Positions 1 through 6,136 are shown, numbered from the stretch's first letter. The stretch is DNA of 6,137 bases from an uncultured Bacilli bacterium (GCA_944332505.1 CALVKC010000070.1:1-6137); one strand, 5' to 3'. A program made the numbers and translations. The notes: a model not told the origin generated them from the letters alone.

Positions 1-524
1 AAAATAACTGCTATATCAATTTCATAAAAGTAGGTTAATTGTCTATTTCTTTCTGTAAAAACATTTGTTATATCATACCTGCTAATCAATATTATTTTAG
101 TATCATTGATGTCTAATTTCGAGGATATAAACATATATTTATTACTTTCAATATCATCTATAATATATGTTATATTTTCAGCATTTTTTAATTTTTCAAA
201 AGTTGTATTATCTATTTCCATATTAGAATATACTTCTTCATCTTCTATATAAATACAAAATTTTCTTGAATTTTCAAGATATGAATTTAAATTTCGTGCA
301 TAGCTATTAACTTCCGTTTTTGATATTTCCCCATTTTCATCAATTTTACTATCTATATTATTCTTTAAGCCATATCTTTCTAATTTATAAGAATCTATAT
401 TTTGGCTTAATGTTTGCTCAAACGAATGTTCAAAATTGCTATTTATTATTGCCATTCCTGCAATAGAAAATATTATTGAAATAATTGCCATAACAGATAG
501 TATAATTTTTAGTGTAAACTTCAT
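1..524 (-). CDS. Sensor histidine kinase, N-terminal part (runs off the left edge)
   Basis: Read on the minus strand, an open frame starts with ATG at 524-522 and stays open to the window edge, giving 174 residues plus two bases. It begins one base after the response regulator stop (TAG-G-ATG), so the two are translationally coupled; the Shine-Dalgarno is weak (GGAAA about 8 bases upstream). Residues about 5-27 are a hydrophobic helix with Lys before it. Residues about 28-162 are polar and look extracytoplasmic. A second hydrophobic stretch is just starting at the edge, around residues 164-174. This two-helix layout with an outer sensing domain directly after an OmpR-type regulator is that of a classical membrane histidine kinase. 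The HAMP, His-phosphoacceptor and ATPase domains would lie outside the window, so catalysis is inferred from gene order only. I do not recognise the sensor domain and the signal is unknown. Confidence 0.82.
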   Translation of the reverse strand, partial: MKFTLKIILSVMAIISIIFSIAGMAIINSNFEHSFEQTLSQNIDSYKLERYGLKNNIDSKIDENGEISKTEVNSYARNLNSYLENSRKFCIYIEDEEVYSNMEIDNTTFEKLKNAENITYIIDDIESNKYMFISSKLDINDTKIILISRYDITNVFTERNRQLTYFYEIDIAVI

Positions 525-525
525 C

Positions 526-1182
526 CTACTTTTCCGTTTCCTCTCCATTAAAAATATAACCAACTCCATGAATCGTTTTAATTCTGTCCTTTAAATCTAA
601 TTTCTTTCTTATCCTTTGTATGTGTAATGTAAGTGTTGTTGTATCTAATTCTTCATCTCCCCATACTCTTTCATAGATATTTTCTCTTTTTAATGCTTTA
701 TTCTGATTTTCATATAAATATATAAATAAGTCAAATTCTTTAGGTGTTAGTTTTACTTCTTTTCCACCCTTCTTTACATTTCTGCTTTCTAAATTTATTT
801 CAATATCTGCTATATTTACTTTTTTATGACATCTTCTAATTACTGCTTCTACTCTTGCTAGTAGCTCATCAATTTCAAATGGTTTTACTATATAGTCATC
901 TGCTCCTAAACTTAAACCTTTTACCTTATCTTTTAATTGTCCTTTTGCAGTTATAAATATAACTGGTGTTTCCATTGTTTTTGCATATTCTAATAGTTCA
1001 TAGCCATTAAATTTTGGTAGCATTATATCCAACAAAACTAAATCATACCTACCTGTTTCTATTAAATTTGCTCCATTCTCTCCGTCTAACGCATAGTCAA
1101 CTTTATATCCATTATGACTTAATGCAATTTTTATTAAATCTACTATTGGAAATTCATCTTCTACTACCAAAATTTTATTCAT
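526..1182 (-). CDS. OmpR/PhoB-family response regulator
   Basis: This DNA-binding response regulator of 218 residues is phosphorylated by its partner kinase. The receiver domain (about 1-120) shows the acidic pair E8-D9, the phosphoacceptor D52 in DLVLLDIMLP, T78 in FITAK and K100 in YIVKPF, so all catalytic positions are present. After a linker, residues about 125-218 form the winged-helix domain, with the typical LTPKEFDLF segment, the recognition-helix region TTTLTLHIQRIRKKL and the C-terminal hairpin IHGVGYIF. The frame extends five codons upstream to an ATG at 1197 that overlaps the permease stop. I prefer the ATG at 1182 because GAGAGG (1190-1195) sits 7 bases before it and the protein then begins MNKILVVEDE, the usual regulator start. 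It lies 11 bases after the permease gene and 1 base before the kinase gene. It may autoregulate the operon through the direct repeat at 5736-5757 (inference). Confidence 0.95.
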   Translation of the reverse strand: MNKILVVEDEFPIVDLIKIALSHNGYKVDYALDGENGANLIETGRYDLVLLDIMLPKFNGYELLEYAKTMETPVIFITAKGQLKDKVKGLSLGADDYIVKPFEIDELLARVEAVIRRCHKKVNIADIEINLESRNVKKGGKEVKLTPKEFDLFIYLYENQNKALKRENIYERVWGDEELDTTTLTLHIQRIRKKLDLKDRIKTIHGVGYIFNGEETEK

Positions 1183-1189
1183 AGCTAAA

Positions 1190-1195
1190 CCTCTC
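1190..1195 (-). promoter_or_regulatory. Ribosome binding site that sets the response-regulator start
   Basis: GAGAGG lies 7 bases before the ATG at 1182 and overlaps the permease stop codon. The in-frame ATG at 1197 lacks a comparable site, so the shorter 218-residue product is favoured. Confidence 0.7.
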
Positions 1196-3581
1196 ATTTA
1201 CCAAAATTCTTACATAAACTCTTATAAAAACATCCTCCTAATACAATTGGAATTATTAAATATAACCAATATAAATTCTGACCTGAAAGTAATATTTTGC
1301 TTACATTTAGCATTTGACTTACACTTATTACATTTGCAAACTCAAATTTAAGTTGTGTTAATATTATTGGAATCAGTAATATGCTACTTGTTGCTAAAAT
1401 AGTATAGGTTGTATTTTTAAGTTTAAAAGAAATCCATAATATAAATAATATAATACTGTCAAATACAATAAATCTAATCATATACATTATTACTATATAC
1501 TCCAAAATACTTATAGTGGTTGGCAGATTTGAAAATTCAGACATACTTGTTATACTAGCTGTAATGTTACTAAATCCGTATATTTCTCCAATTTTTATTA
1601 TTTCTGGAACAATGCTAATAGCAAATATAATTAAACTTGCTAACAAGCATACCTTTATTTTATTTTTCGCTGTATTTTTTTTCCCTTTTGGTGTGGTATT
1701 CAATATTTTAATCATTCCAGTTCTATATTCCATTATGAATATTCCTGTAAAGCACATAATACTAACCATTATTATATAAATATCACTCTCTAAAAACGAG
1801 TTTTTATTTACTCTTAGTAAATCTTTATACCCAGTATCATAAACAAATTCAGCTTTTGGGTTGTTTTTAATATATTGATATTGATTATATACCTTTAAAA
1901 ATACTTCTTGTGTAGAAAGTATTTGATTGTAAGGCTCTTTATATCTTTCTGCTTCTTCTTGTGTGATTTCTCCATTCATTACTTTTTTATCTATATTTGT
2001 TATTGATATTTGTGCTTGTTCATATTTTTCTTCTTCTGCTTGAATAAATTTTTCCTTATCTACTGTAAGTTCTCCTTCTAGTGATGTCATATAGTTTTTA
2101 TATATGTTCTCGTTAAAAGAAATATTCTTGTTTATATGATTTAAGCAATATATCTGAAATACTACAAATAAGATAAGAACAATTATTACTTTGTTTGTTA
2201 CAAATATTTTAAATGCTTCATTTGCAAATATACTATGGTTTATATGTGTTTTAAAAAATTTAATTTTTCCTAATTTCTTAAAAAGATAATTTTCTCTTAT
2301 TTGTAGGTCTTTCTTTGTATTAAAAATATATACATTTGCTGTTCCTGATGTTAACAACAATATTATAGCAAAAAATATACTTAAAGTTAATATATTTTGC
2401 ATATTTCCTAATATATTTAAGTTAGTATATGTTTTAAATATTCCATTTACTTCTATCAGATTTATAATATTCACAACTCTGAATACATTGAAATTTGATA
2501 TAGGATCAATTGTAATATATAAAATATAACTTATTCCAAATATTCCAATTAGAGTTATATAACTAGATATATTATTTCTTGAAACACTTGAGATTAAGAG
2601 TATCATTAGCGATATAATGAAAAGCATTATTATTTTTGTAATTATAAATAATACTAAATATTGCCATATATTTATTTGTAATGTGCAATAAATAAATGTA
2701 TTTATAGACTGTATACTAGCATTCAAGTTTCCATAGCCAATACTTATTCCATAATATATAAAATTTATGCCATACATAATTATTGAGATGGCTATAATGT
2801 AAAGAAACATTACTATTATCTTTGAAAAAATAGTCTTACTTCTTCCATTTTTTGTACTTTTAATAAGGATCAATAAGTTTTTTTCTCGTTCTTCATATAT
2901 AATGATTACAGCAATTACAAATATCAATAAAATAACAAATATATCTGTTACTCCCATTTGTGTAAATGTGTTTATTCCTTTGGAAGGTGTAAAAGTTACT
3001 TCTGTATTTTGCATTTTTTCATATTCTTTGGCAGTATCTTTTATATTTTTACTAGAAAAATCATCTTGTGAATCTTTAAAAATGGATATTGTTTCTAGGT
3101 TTTCTGCTTTGTCTAATATATCTTTTACAATTTGCGTATAATTTTTGCTTTCTCCATACTCGTTTTTTATTTCTTCCCAAAAAGAAAATTCTTTTCCTAT
3201 ATCACCTGTATATTTATATGTAGCATTTTCAAAATCATCTATATATTTTTCATAAAGATTTATATTTTCTTGTTTAATACTTTCAGAGTATTCTCTCATA
3301 TAGTCATTTTCACTATTTTCTAAATTTTTAATATTATTAATTATATTATAAGCATAATTTTTTTCATATTCACTTTCTATTAAATCGCCTTTTTCTTCTT
3401 CAGATAAATCTTTTATTTCCATATTTAAAAGTTTATATGCAGAATTAGGTATCTCATTTTCATTCAATTTATTTGTGATATGAATTATAATAATATTTGC
3501 TAAAATTAGAGCTAATATGGTAAATATAAACAGTTTATTTGTGAATATTTTGAGGAACTCAAACTTAATTATTTTTTTCAA
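1194..3581 (-). CDS. Large ABC-2-type transporter permease, two fused halves
   Basis: This integral membrane subunit probably pairs with the ATPase encoded just upstream. From the preferred start it has about 795 residues, about twice or more the length of a simple ABC-2 permease. It looks like a tandem duplication. Half 1 has a membrane helix at about 17-35, a polar, charged, largely helical outer region at about 36-212, then helices near 213-229, 253-275, 307-333, 341-357 and 396-417. Half 2 repeats the plan: helix at about 464-480, outer region at about 481-599, then helices near 600-617, 642-662, 691-719, 725-740 and 771-787. Both halves open alike (FEFLKIFTNK and NEAFKIFVTNK), and each has a charged cytoplasmic segment after the outer domain (EEREKNLL; EYRTGMIKILNTTPKGKK). 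The frame runs back to a TTG at 3605, but the TTG at 3581 has AAGGAGG 9 bases upstream and gives a normal LKKIIKFEF start. The start lies 17 bases inside the ATPase gene. Substrate unknown. Confidence 0.85.
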   Translation of the reverse strand: MKKIIKFEFLKIFTNKLFIFTILALILANIIIIHITNKLNENEIPNSAYKLLNMEIKDLSEEEKGDLIESEYEKNYAYNIINNIKNLENSENDYMREYSESIKQENINLYEKYIDDFENATYKYTGDIGKEFSFWEEIKNEYGESKNYTQIVKDILDKAENLETISIFKDSQDDFSSKNIKDTAKEYEKMQNTEVTFTPSKGINTFTQMGVTDIFVILLIFVIAVIIIYEEREKNLLILIKSTKNGRSKTIFSKIIVMFLYIIAISIIMYGINFIYYGISIGYGNLNASIQSINTFIYCTLQINIWQYLVLFIITKIIMLFIISLMILLISSVSRNNISSYITLIGIFGISYILYITIDPISNFNVFRVVNIINLIEVNGIFKTYTNLNILGNMQNILTLSIFFAIILLLTSGTANVYIFNTKKDLQIRENYLFKKLGKIKFFKTHINHSIFANEAFKIFVTNKVIIVLILFVVFQIYCLNHINKNISFNENIYKNYMTSLEGELTVDKEKFIQAEEEKYEQAQISITNIDKKVMNGEITQEEAERYKEPYNQILSTQEVFLKVYNQYQYIKNNPKAEFVYDTGYKDLLRVNKNSFLESDIYIIMVSIMCFTGIFIMEYRTGMIKILNTTPKGKKNTAKNKIKVCLLASLIIFAISIVPEIIKIGEIYGFSNITASITSMSEFSNLPTTISILEYIVIMYMIRFIVFDSIILFILWISFKLKNTTYTILATSSILLIPIILTQLKFEFANVISVSQMLNVSKILLSGQNLYWLYLIIPIVLGGCFYKSLCKNFGK

Positions 3582-4308
3582 AACTATTCTCCTCCTTATT
3601 CTCAAAAATATTCATATAAACATCTTCTAAATCTCCATTTGGTGCATACTTTTCTATTAACTTTTCAGGAGTGTTTTTTTCTATTAAAACACCCTCTTTT
3701 AATATTACAATTTCCTTTGCAATATTCTCAATATCTGGTACTATATGTGTTGCAATTATGACGATACTTTTACTAGAAAGCTCTTGCATTAGTTTTTTTA
3801 CCCTTACTCTTTCTTTAGGATCTAATCCTGCTGTAGGCTCATCAAAAATGATAAGTTTTGGATTACCTAAAATGCAACTTGCAATAAGTAATCGTTGTTT
3901 CATTCCTCCAGAATACATATTTATCTTTTTATCTAATTCATTTTGTAAATTTACTTTTTTAGCTGATTCTTCTATTTGTAATAATATTTCTTTTTTAGGT
4001 ATATCTTTTAATACTGCAATATAATTTAAGAATCTCTTTCCAGTAAAACCATTATAAAGACCTTGTTGTTGTGGCATATATCCTAATATTTCTCTATATT
4101 TCACACCTAATTTCTGATAATCCATTCCATTCCATAATATTTCTCCATTATCTGCCTTCAAATTGTCTGTAATAATATTCATAAGAGTTGACTTTCCTGC
4201 ACCATTCGGTCCTAGCAAACCATATAGCCCATTGTCAAATTTTAAATTTATATTATTAAGAGCCACTTTTTTACCATAGCTTTTACTTAAATTTCTAATC
4301 TCTAACAT
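3565..4308 (-). CDS. ABC transporter ATP-binding protein
   Basis: This 247-residue cytoplasmic ATPase drives the permease encoded downstream. The complete nucleotide-binding domain shows Walker A GPNGAGKST (33-41), a Q-loop around MPQQQG (79-83), the signature YSGGMKQR (132-139), Walker B LIIFDEP with catalytic E157, the D-loop GLDP (161-164) and the H-loop H188 in ATH. The divergent Q-loop and YSGGM signature are typical of CcmA/ABC-2-type export ATPases. A short C-terminal tail (about 215-247) follows the core. The frame begins five codons earlier at a TTG (4323), but the ATG at 4308 has GAGAGGG (4315-4321) 6 bases upstream and starts MLEIRNLSKSYG, the standard family start. It begins 21 bases after the propeller gene, and its last 17 bases overlap the permease gene, indicating translational coupling. 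The transported compound cannot be deduced; drug, peptide or lipid export are all possible. Confidence 0.95.
   Translation of the reverse strand: MLEIRNLSKSYGKKVALNNINLKFDNGLYGLLGPNGAGKSTLMNIITDNLKADNGEILWNGMDYQKLGVKYREILGYMPQQQGLYNGFTGKRFLNYIAVLKDIPKKEILLQIEESAKKVNLQNELDKKINMYSGGMKQRLLIASCILGNPKLIIFDEPTAGLDPKERVRVKKLMQELSSKSIVIIATHIVPDIENIAKEIVILKEGVLIEKNTPEKLIEKYAPNGDLEDVYMNIFENKEENSFEKNN
3591..3597 (-). promoter_or_regulatory. Ribosome binding site that sets the permease TTG start
   Basis: AAGGAGG lies 9 bases before the TTG at 3581-3579, inside the last codons of the ATPase gene. It is the strongest Shine-Dalgarno in the main operon and would be out of place for the alternative TTG at 3605, which it follows. 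It therefore fixes the permease start and the 17-base gene overlap. Confidence 0.75.
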
Positions 4309-4314
4309 ATTTTT

Positions 4315-4321
4315 CCCTCTC
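4315..4321 (-). promoter_or_regulatory. Ribosome binding site that sets the ATPase start
   Basis: GAGAGGG lies 6 bases before the ATG at 4308, in the short gap after the propeller gene. It supports that ATG over the in-frame TTG at 4323, which overlaps this site. Confidence 0.7.
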
Positions 4322-4329
4322 AATATTTT

Positions 4330-5670
4330 TTAATCTGTATTTTGCATATCTATATATTCAGCTTTTGAGTTCCAGTAATCCACTTTTTTTATTAAAGCAT
4401 AATTTGTTTTTTCTATATCTTGTTGAGTCGTTCCAGCCCAAGAAGTGTATTCATCTCCCATTTCATACCCAGTTTTTACAAAATAGTAATCATTATTTTC
4501 AGATAATATTTCTACTAGATAATCATTTCCATCTACTAATTTGAAATTTTTATTTTCTTTTGTCGCTAAATCTATATAATATGCACTATCTACTTTTCCT
4601 GTATTTCCAGAATAATAAACATATTGTAATTTATTATCATATATACCTTGAATACTTGCTCCTGTTTTTGGCAATTCATACAATGTTTCTTTTTGCTTAG
4701 TTTGTAAATCTAGGCACTCTAATTTAGTACTGTTTATTCCTATAAAATAAACTTTTCCATTGTTACAACTTATCTCAGACATATTTTTATAAACATCTTT
4801 ATAAATTTCTGTTTCTTCTAAATTTGATAAATTAAACAGTTTTATTACCTTTGTGGAATTATTTAAGTTGTTAATATAGCCTGTATCATCAGTTAAAAAA
4901 TTTTCAGGATCTTGTTTGTAGTCTATTTCTTCCAATACTATATTATTATTATACACTCCTAATATTTCTCTATTATTACCGTTAAATAGCTCGTCATATT
5001 TCCCTGTTTCTAAATTTATTTTTACTAATATTCTTTCTGTTTCAACGGATGTATAAGAGTTACTACCTGTTTCTATACTTTTACTTTTAATAAAAAATGT
5101 ATATAAATCATTTCCGTTCAAAATATATGTTGTATCTATTTGAACACCTGATGGACATTCAAATACTTTTGTTTTATTTGTTCCATCTAAATTCATTTTA
5201 TAAATAACTGGTGTTTCTGCTCCTGAACTTTCGTTTATTCCTTCATCTGTTATGACCAAACTATTTCCTCCTGCATTTCCACTTGAAGATACTAAATATA
5301 AATTATTATTGTATACAAATATATTTCCCATATCTGCAATATCTAAATATGAACTACATTCTGAAGTATTATGTTTACAGTTTGGCTTGTTGCATAAATA
5401 AATTTCTTTTCTAGTTGCATAATCAAAATATTTTATATTTCTATTGGTCTCTCCATCTGCTATGTAATAATATCCTTTATCATAATAATTTGTCTTTCCG
5501 TTTTGTACTAAACAAAATTCATCTGATAAATTATTTTTTTCATCACTCTCATTTGTTGTGCTAGATATTACATCTCCTATCTTTTGTTTTTCCTCTTTAG
5601 GAATTAAAAAGAAAATTACACTTCCTAAAATAAGTACAATTAAGATTATTAAAATTATTTTTTTTAACAT
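4330..5670 (-). CDS. Membrane-anchored extracytoplasmic beta-propeller-like protein with Cys/His cluster
   Basis: This 446-residue protein is the first gene of the transporter/two-component operon. Residues about 4-23 are one strongly hydrophobic helix preceded by Lys, acting as an uncleaved anchor or signal peptide. No lipobox Cys follows, so a lipoprotein is unlikely. After a polar linker (24-52), about seven repeats of a blade-like pattern occur: an N/D-x-x-Y turn strand (near 63-70, 119-126, 184-191, 239-246, 302-309, 343-350 and 391-397), and later a strand ending in a [ND]L-type turn and a [LV][FY] strand (for example DYATRKEIYL, NLETGKYDELF, DLQTKQKETLY, DLATKENKNF). This suggests a seven-bladed propeller resembling the poorly characterised DUF5050-type or TolB-like proteins of Clostridia. 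Between blades 1 and 2 lies C93-x4-C98-x-H100-x4-C105, a possible metal or disulfide site. AGGAGG (5677-5682), 6 bases before the ATG, fixes the start. A role in sensing or substrate binding is inferred from context. Confidence 0.85.
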   Translation of the reverse strand: MLKKIILIILIVLILGSVIFFLIPKEEKQKIGDVISSTTNESDEKNNLSDEFCLVQNGKTNYYDKGYYYIADGETNRNIKYFDYATRKEIYLCNKPNCKHNTSECSSYLDIADMGNIFVYNNNLYLVSSSGNAGGNSLVITDEGINESSGAETPVIYKMNLDGTNKTKVFECPSGVQIDTTYILNGNDLYTFFIKSKSIETGSNSYTSVETERILVKINLETGKYDELFNGNNREILGVYNNNIVLEEIDYKQDPENFLTDDTGYINNLNNSTKVIKLFNLSNLEETEIYKDVYKNMSEISCNNGKVYFIGINSTKLECLDLQTKQKETLYELPKTGASIQGIYDNKLQYVYYSGNTGKVDSAYYIDLATKENKNFKLVDGNDYLVEILSENNDYYFVKTGYEMGDEYTSWAGTTQQDIEKTNYALIKKVDYWNSKAEYIDMQNTD

Positions 5671-5697
5671 ACTTTACCTCCTAAATTTAAAATCAGC

Positions 5698-5737
5698 AAA
5701 AAAAATTTCAATGCTAGTTTTATTCTAACATTGAAAT
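5698..5737 (-). terminator. Rho-independent terminator or leader attenuator before the propeller gene
   Basis: Arms at 5705-5717 and 5725-5737 are inverted repeats. In the minus-strand transcript ATTTCAATGTTAG pairs with CTAGCATTGAAAT as a 13-bp stem with one G-U pair and a 7-base AATAAAA loop. The T run that follows in transcript direction (A run at 5698-5705 on the plus strand) is eight bases long; its first T also closes the stem. This is intrinsic-terminator architecture for minus-strand transcription, although the stem is AT-rich. It ends about 27 bases before the propeller start codon. It can either stop readthrough from the small membrane-protein gene or attenuate the operon's own transcript if the promoter lies upstream of it. 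Confidence 0.75.
5722..5727 (-). promoter_or_regulatory. Candidate -10 box of the operon promoter
   Basis: TAGAAT on the minus strand matches the TATAAT consensus at four of six positions. It lies within the loop-side half of the hairpin, so transcription would begin near 5714 and leave a leader of about 45 bases carrying AGGAGG. No good TTGACA-like -35 exists at 16-18 bases; the direct repeat occupies that place, as at activator-dependent promoters. In AT-rich DNA such boxes arise often, so this is weak. Confidence 0.25.
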
Positions 5738-5757
5738 ATATCTAAAATATATCTAAG
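5736..5757 (-). promoter_or_regulatory. Tandem 11-bp direct repeat, candidate response-regulator binding site
   Basis: Two adjacent 11-base units, ATATATCTAAA (5736-5746) and ATATATCTAAG (5747-5757), match at 10 of 11 positions; on the coding strand each reads TTAGATATAT. OmpR/PhoB-family regulators commonly bind head-to-tail repeats with a period of about 10-11 bases, and such a regulator is encoded in this operon. The site is about 65-90 bases upstream of the first start codon. It covers the -35 region of a possible TAGAAT -10 box at 5722-5727. Autoregulation is an inference; the repeat is A/T-only apart from one C (and the final G), so chance similarity is possible. Confidence 0.45.
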
Positions 5758-5797
5758 TATGTTTTTAATCTATAATTCGGAATAATATTTTTTATTC

Positions 5798-5824
5798 ATT
5801 ACAATTATTAACTAAAATTGTAAT
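5798..5824. repeat. Inverted repeat just downstream of the small membrane-protein gene
   Basis: Perfect 9-base arms ATTACAATT (5798-5806) and AATTGTAAT (5816-5824) enclose a 9-base loop, starting two bases beyond the stop codon in gene direction. On the minus strand no T tract follows. On the plus strand a T5 run overlaps the end of the right arm (5824-5828), so it could weakly terminate plus-strand transcription. Half-sites match those of the dyad at 6044-6063, suggesting either a second binding site for the same protein or an mRNA 3'-end hairpin. Confidence 0.45.
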
Positions 5825-5826
5825 TT

Positions 5827-6009
5827 TTAATGCTTTCTTGTTCTTAATTTATCAATAATATAAAAAATAATATCTAAAAATATTCCAAGCATTATACCAA
5901 ATATGATTTCTTCATTTTTTTCTCCCTGTGCTACTTTTAATATCCTACATAAAAATACTGCAATAATTGGAATAACTATATAAAATAAATATTTTAAATA
6001 TTTTTTCAT
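5827..6009 (-). CDS. Small two-helix membrane protein of unknown function
   Basis: This predicted protein has 60 residues and I do not recognise its family. It has two hydrophobic helices, about 7-22 (centred on YIVIPIIAVFL) and about 35-52 (centred on FGIMLGIFLDIIFYII), joined by a polar turn, KVAQGEKNEE. Lys/Arg-rich ends (K2, K3, K6; K54, R56, R58, K59) suggest both termini face the cytoplasm and the turn faces outside. AGGAGGAGG at 6014-6022 lies 4 bases before the ATG, an unusually strong and extended Shine-Dalgarno. This supports real translation despite the small size. It is separated from the propeller gene by 156 bases that hold a terminator-like hairpin, so it is probably a separate transcription unit or the tail of an upstream operon. 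Related inverted repeats flank it on both sides. It could be a small modulator of a membrane complex, but nothing in the sequence shows that. Confidence 0.7.
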   Translation of the reverse strand: MKKYLKYLFYIVIPIIAVFLCRILKVAQGEKNEEIIFGIMLGIFLDIIFYIIDKLRTRKH

Positions 6010-6029
6010 AAATCCTCCTCCTACAAATT

Positions 6030-6035
6030 ACTATA
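6030..6035 (-). promoter_or_regulatory. Candidate -10 box for the small membrane-protein gene
   Basis: TATAGT on the minus strand matches TATAAT at five of six positions and lies just upstream of the extended Shine-Dalgarno. Transcription would start around 6023, giving a very short leader. The -35 position falls in the 6044-6063 dyad and has no strong TTGACA match, so the call rests mainly on the -10 box. Confidence 0.3.
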
Positions 6036-6043
6036 ACTCTCTC

Positions 6044-6063
6044 AAATTACAAAATTGTAATTT
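6044..6063. promoter_or_regulatory. Inverted repeat upstream of the small membrane-protein gene, candidate operator
   Basis: Perfect 9-base arms AAATTACAA (6044-6052) and TTGTAATTT (6055-6063) are separated by two bases. No T tract follows on either strand, so a terminator is unlikely. The site lies 35-54 bases upstream of the start codon at 6009, and a TATAGT -10-like box (6030-6035) lies just downstream in gene direction. The dyad would therefore cover the -35 region, a normal place for a repressor operator. The half-sites recur at 5798-5824. Confidence 0.45.
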
Positions 6064-6076
6064 AGTGAATAGTAAC

Positions 6077-6136
6077 TTAATTTTCTTTTTTATTAAACAT
6101 ATGGCGTACTTTATCTATTCGATTATTTGGTCTACG
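6077..6136 (-). CDS. Possible C-terminal tail of an upstream gene (partial)
   Basis: On the minus strand one frame is open from the right edge to a TAA at 6079-6077, giving 19 codons ending in RHMFNKKEN. It is basic and hydrophilic, as the tail of a protein coding region often is. It lies upstream of the small membrane protein in the same direction. The evidence is thin: 19 open codons are not rare by chance, and its Arg codons (CGT, CGA, CGC as well as AGA) differ from the mainly AGA use of the neighbours. No function can be given. Confidence 0.3.
   Translation of the reverse strand, partial: RRPNNRIDKVRHMFNKKEN

Noticed and set aside
1516..1779. Plus-strand open frame of 87 codons
   Set aside because: It is antisense to the permease gene in a membrane-helix-rich stretch, has no Shine-Dalgarno and reads as a hydrophobic shadow.
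2902..3323. Two plus-strand open frames (2902-3141 and 3132-3323)
   Set aside because: Both are antisense to the permease gene, with low-complexity hydrophobic translations and no ribosome binding sites.
3671..4024. Plus-strand open frame of 117 codons
   Set aside because: It is antisense to the ATPase gene across its conserved Walker B and signature motifs, which explain the sequence fully.
1194..4308. BceAB-type bacitracin/lantibiotic transporter
   Set aside because: BceB-type permeases are FtsX-like with ten helices and one large outer domain. This protein has two ABC-2-like halves with two outer regions, so the Bce label is not supported.
5601..5670. Lipoprotein signal for the propeller protein
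   Set aside because: No Cys follows the hydrophobic segment (ends near FFLIPKEE); the first Cys is at residue 53, so it is better called an N-terminal membrane anchor.
6044..6063. BlaI/MecI/CopY-type operator (TACA-n2-TGTA)
   Set aside because: The half-sites are similar, but TACA and TGTA here are four bases apart instead of two, and no gene for such a repressor is in the window. Left as an unassigned dyad.
6044..6079. Terminator for the possible upstream gene
   Set aside because: The dyad after the 6077 stop is followed by GAGAGAG instead of a T tract in transcript direction.
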